From: Siphonodentalium dalli
Taxonomy: Eukaryota > Mollusca > Scaphopoda > Gadilida > Siphonodentaliidae
Assembly (NCBI GenBank): GCA_032622095.1
Contig: CP136066.1
Coordinates: 175,025,164 to 175,089,163, forward strand
Direction of reading: 5' to 3'
Length of the DNA: 64,000 bases
The stretch's first letter is position 1, and each line of letters starts with the position of its first letter. This document shows, in pieces, positions 63,392 to 64,000 of this stretch. Under the pieces are notes generated by a model. The model ran no database searches and was not told the DNA's origin. It was given only the letters and a program-made list of their open reading frames with translations. Both the position numbers and the translations under genes were made by a program.

Positions 63392-64000
63392 GGTAGGTGA
63401 AGAACAATGTACTGCTGATGAAACCGGAAGTCTCTGACCCGTACACATGTGATACATCACACCCTATACTTTACAATGAAAGCCACAAATATTTCAGTCG
63501 ACTGAAATTTTGTTGTTGAAATGAAATCTGCTCCATTCAAACAGGGAGCAATCAACTGGAAATAGACCACGGTGTTTATATATAATGGTCAGCTGGGAAT
63601 TAGATACGGACACATATGAACTTGAACTCATCTCAGCCCAATTTCCATTGATCAACATGCATGGGAAATATTTATGGGTGGCTTAACGGTTTAATTTCTT
63701 GAATCAAGAAAAAATAAGTTTACATTTAAGTCCACGTTTGAAAACAAGTCTGTTTTACAGAATCTGATCTTCTTGGTGCCTGAGAACAGTGAAGTTAAAA
63801 ATAATTTTCATGTCAACAAAGTTTAAAAAACGGGGTATAATTTCCAACTGGTTGATGGTTCTTCAATATCGTGTCACAGTAATCGATATATCACAATAAA
63901 ATTTTTTTACAGAGAGATATTATATATACTGATTATCGCCACCCCGATTTATAATAGACCACAGTTAACACTCCCTTAAGTAATCTCCGTTTTATTCACG
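63392..64000. other. Right flank, no gene seen
   Basis: After the last satellite B unit the sequence becomes unique AT-rich DNA. No open frame of note or repeat is visible. A partial TCTCCGTTTTATT lies at the very end. Confidence 0.5.

Noticed and set aside
59728-63446. Minus-strand 304- and 935-codon frames in satellite B as a secreted or membrane repeat protein
   Set aside because: They are pure 20-residue periodicity from a 60-bp satellite. Only a short non-repetitive stretch precedes the repeat, with no recognisable signal peptide or domain.

Overview
This window looks like AT-rich nuclear DNA from a lophotrochozoan, most likely a mollusc and probably a bivalve. The evidence is dispersed repeats of the AGCTCACCTGAG hairpin family with 'TCCGTCCGTC' tails and 'CATAACTCTTTCCCTCC' bodies, a Mab-21/cGAS-like protein of the kind expanded in molluscs, a degraded LINE, and long tandem satellites. 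The species cannot be named from sequence alone. There are no bacterial or organellar signs.

Layout. Positions 1-668 are unremarkable non-coding flank. Positions 669-37,004 are one tandem array (satellite A here) of about 600 copies of a 60-bp unit, with 59-bp and 68-bp length variants. It has been enlarged by large, almost perfect tandem duplications (6,559, 3,703 and 1,558 bp) and a 7.4-7.5 kb-spaced copy near its right end. A 100-N scaffold gap (37,005-37,104) cuts the array from unique sequence. Immediately right of the gap is the 3' coding part of a Mab-21-like / cGAS-like receptor gene (37,105-38,426, +). Its upstream part, including any nucleotidyltransferase active site, is not in the window.

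Positions 38.4-59.4 kb are gene-poor and full of old repeats: a broken LINE reverse-transcriptase fragment (- strand, 39.4-40.25 kb), a 44-bp and a 79-bp minisatellite, a 95-bp foldback hairpin, a pair of about 0.5-kb elements 15.7 kb apart, two mollusc hairpin repeats, three roughly 560-bp tandem units, and a block of about 130-bp repeats. That last block abuts the only other convincing coding segment, a transposase-like 'GHGKG' domain with a C-terminal PHD-like zinc finger (about 50,590-51,330, +).

Positions 59,417-63,391 hold a second satellite (B), unrelated in sequence to A but also with a 60-bp period and also open on the minus strand. Two stray B units lie 1.2 kb before it, next to twin 16-bp palindromes. 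Two short motifs recur far above chance in the 40-57 kb region: TTTTCTCCGTTACC and AATAAAGAGCGTT. I found no explanation for either.

The genes do not form an operon or a pathway. The most notable points are the very recent expansion of satellite A beside an immune-type gene, the co-occurrence of two unrelated 60-bp satellites with open frames, and the two unexplained short motif families. The long satellite ORFs are most simply by-products of a stop-free 60-bp unit, not genes.
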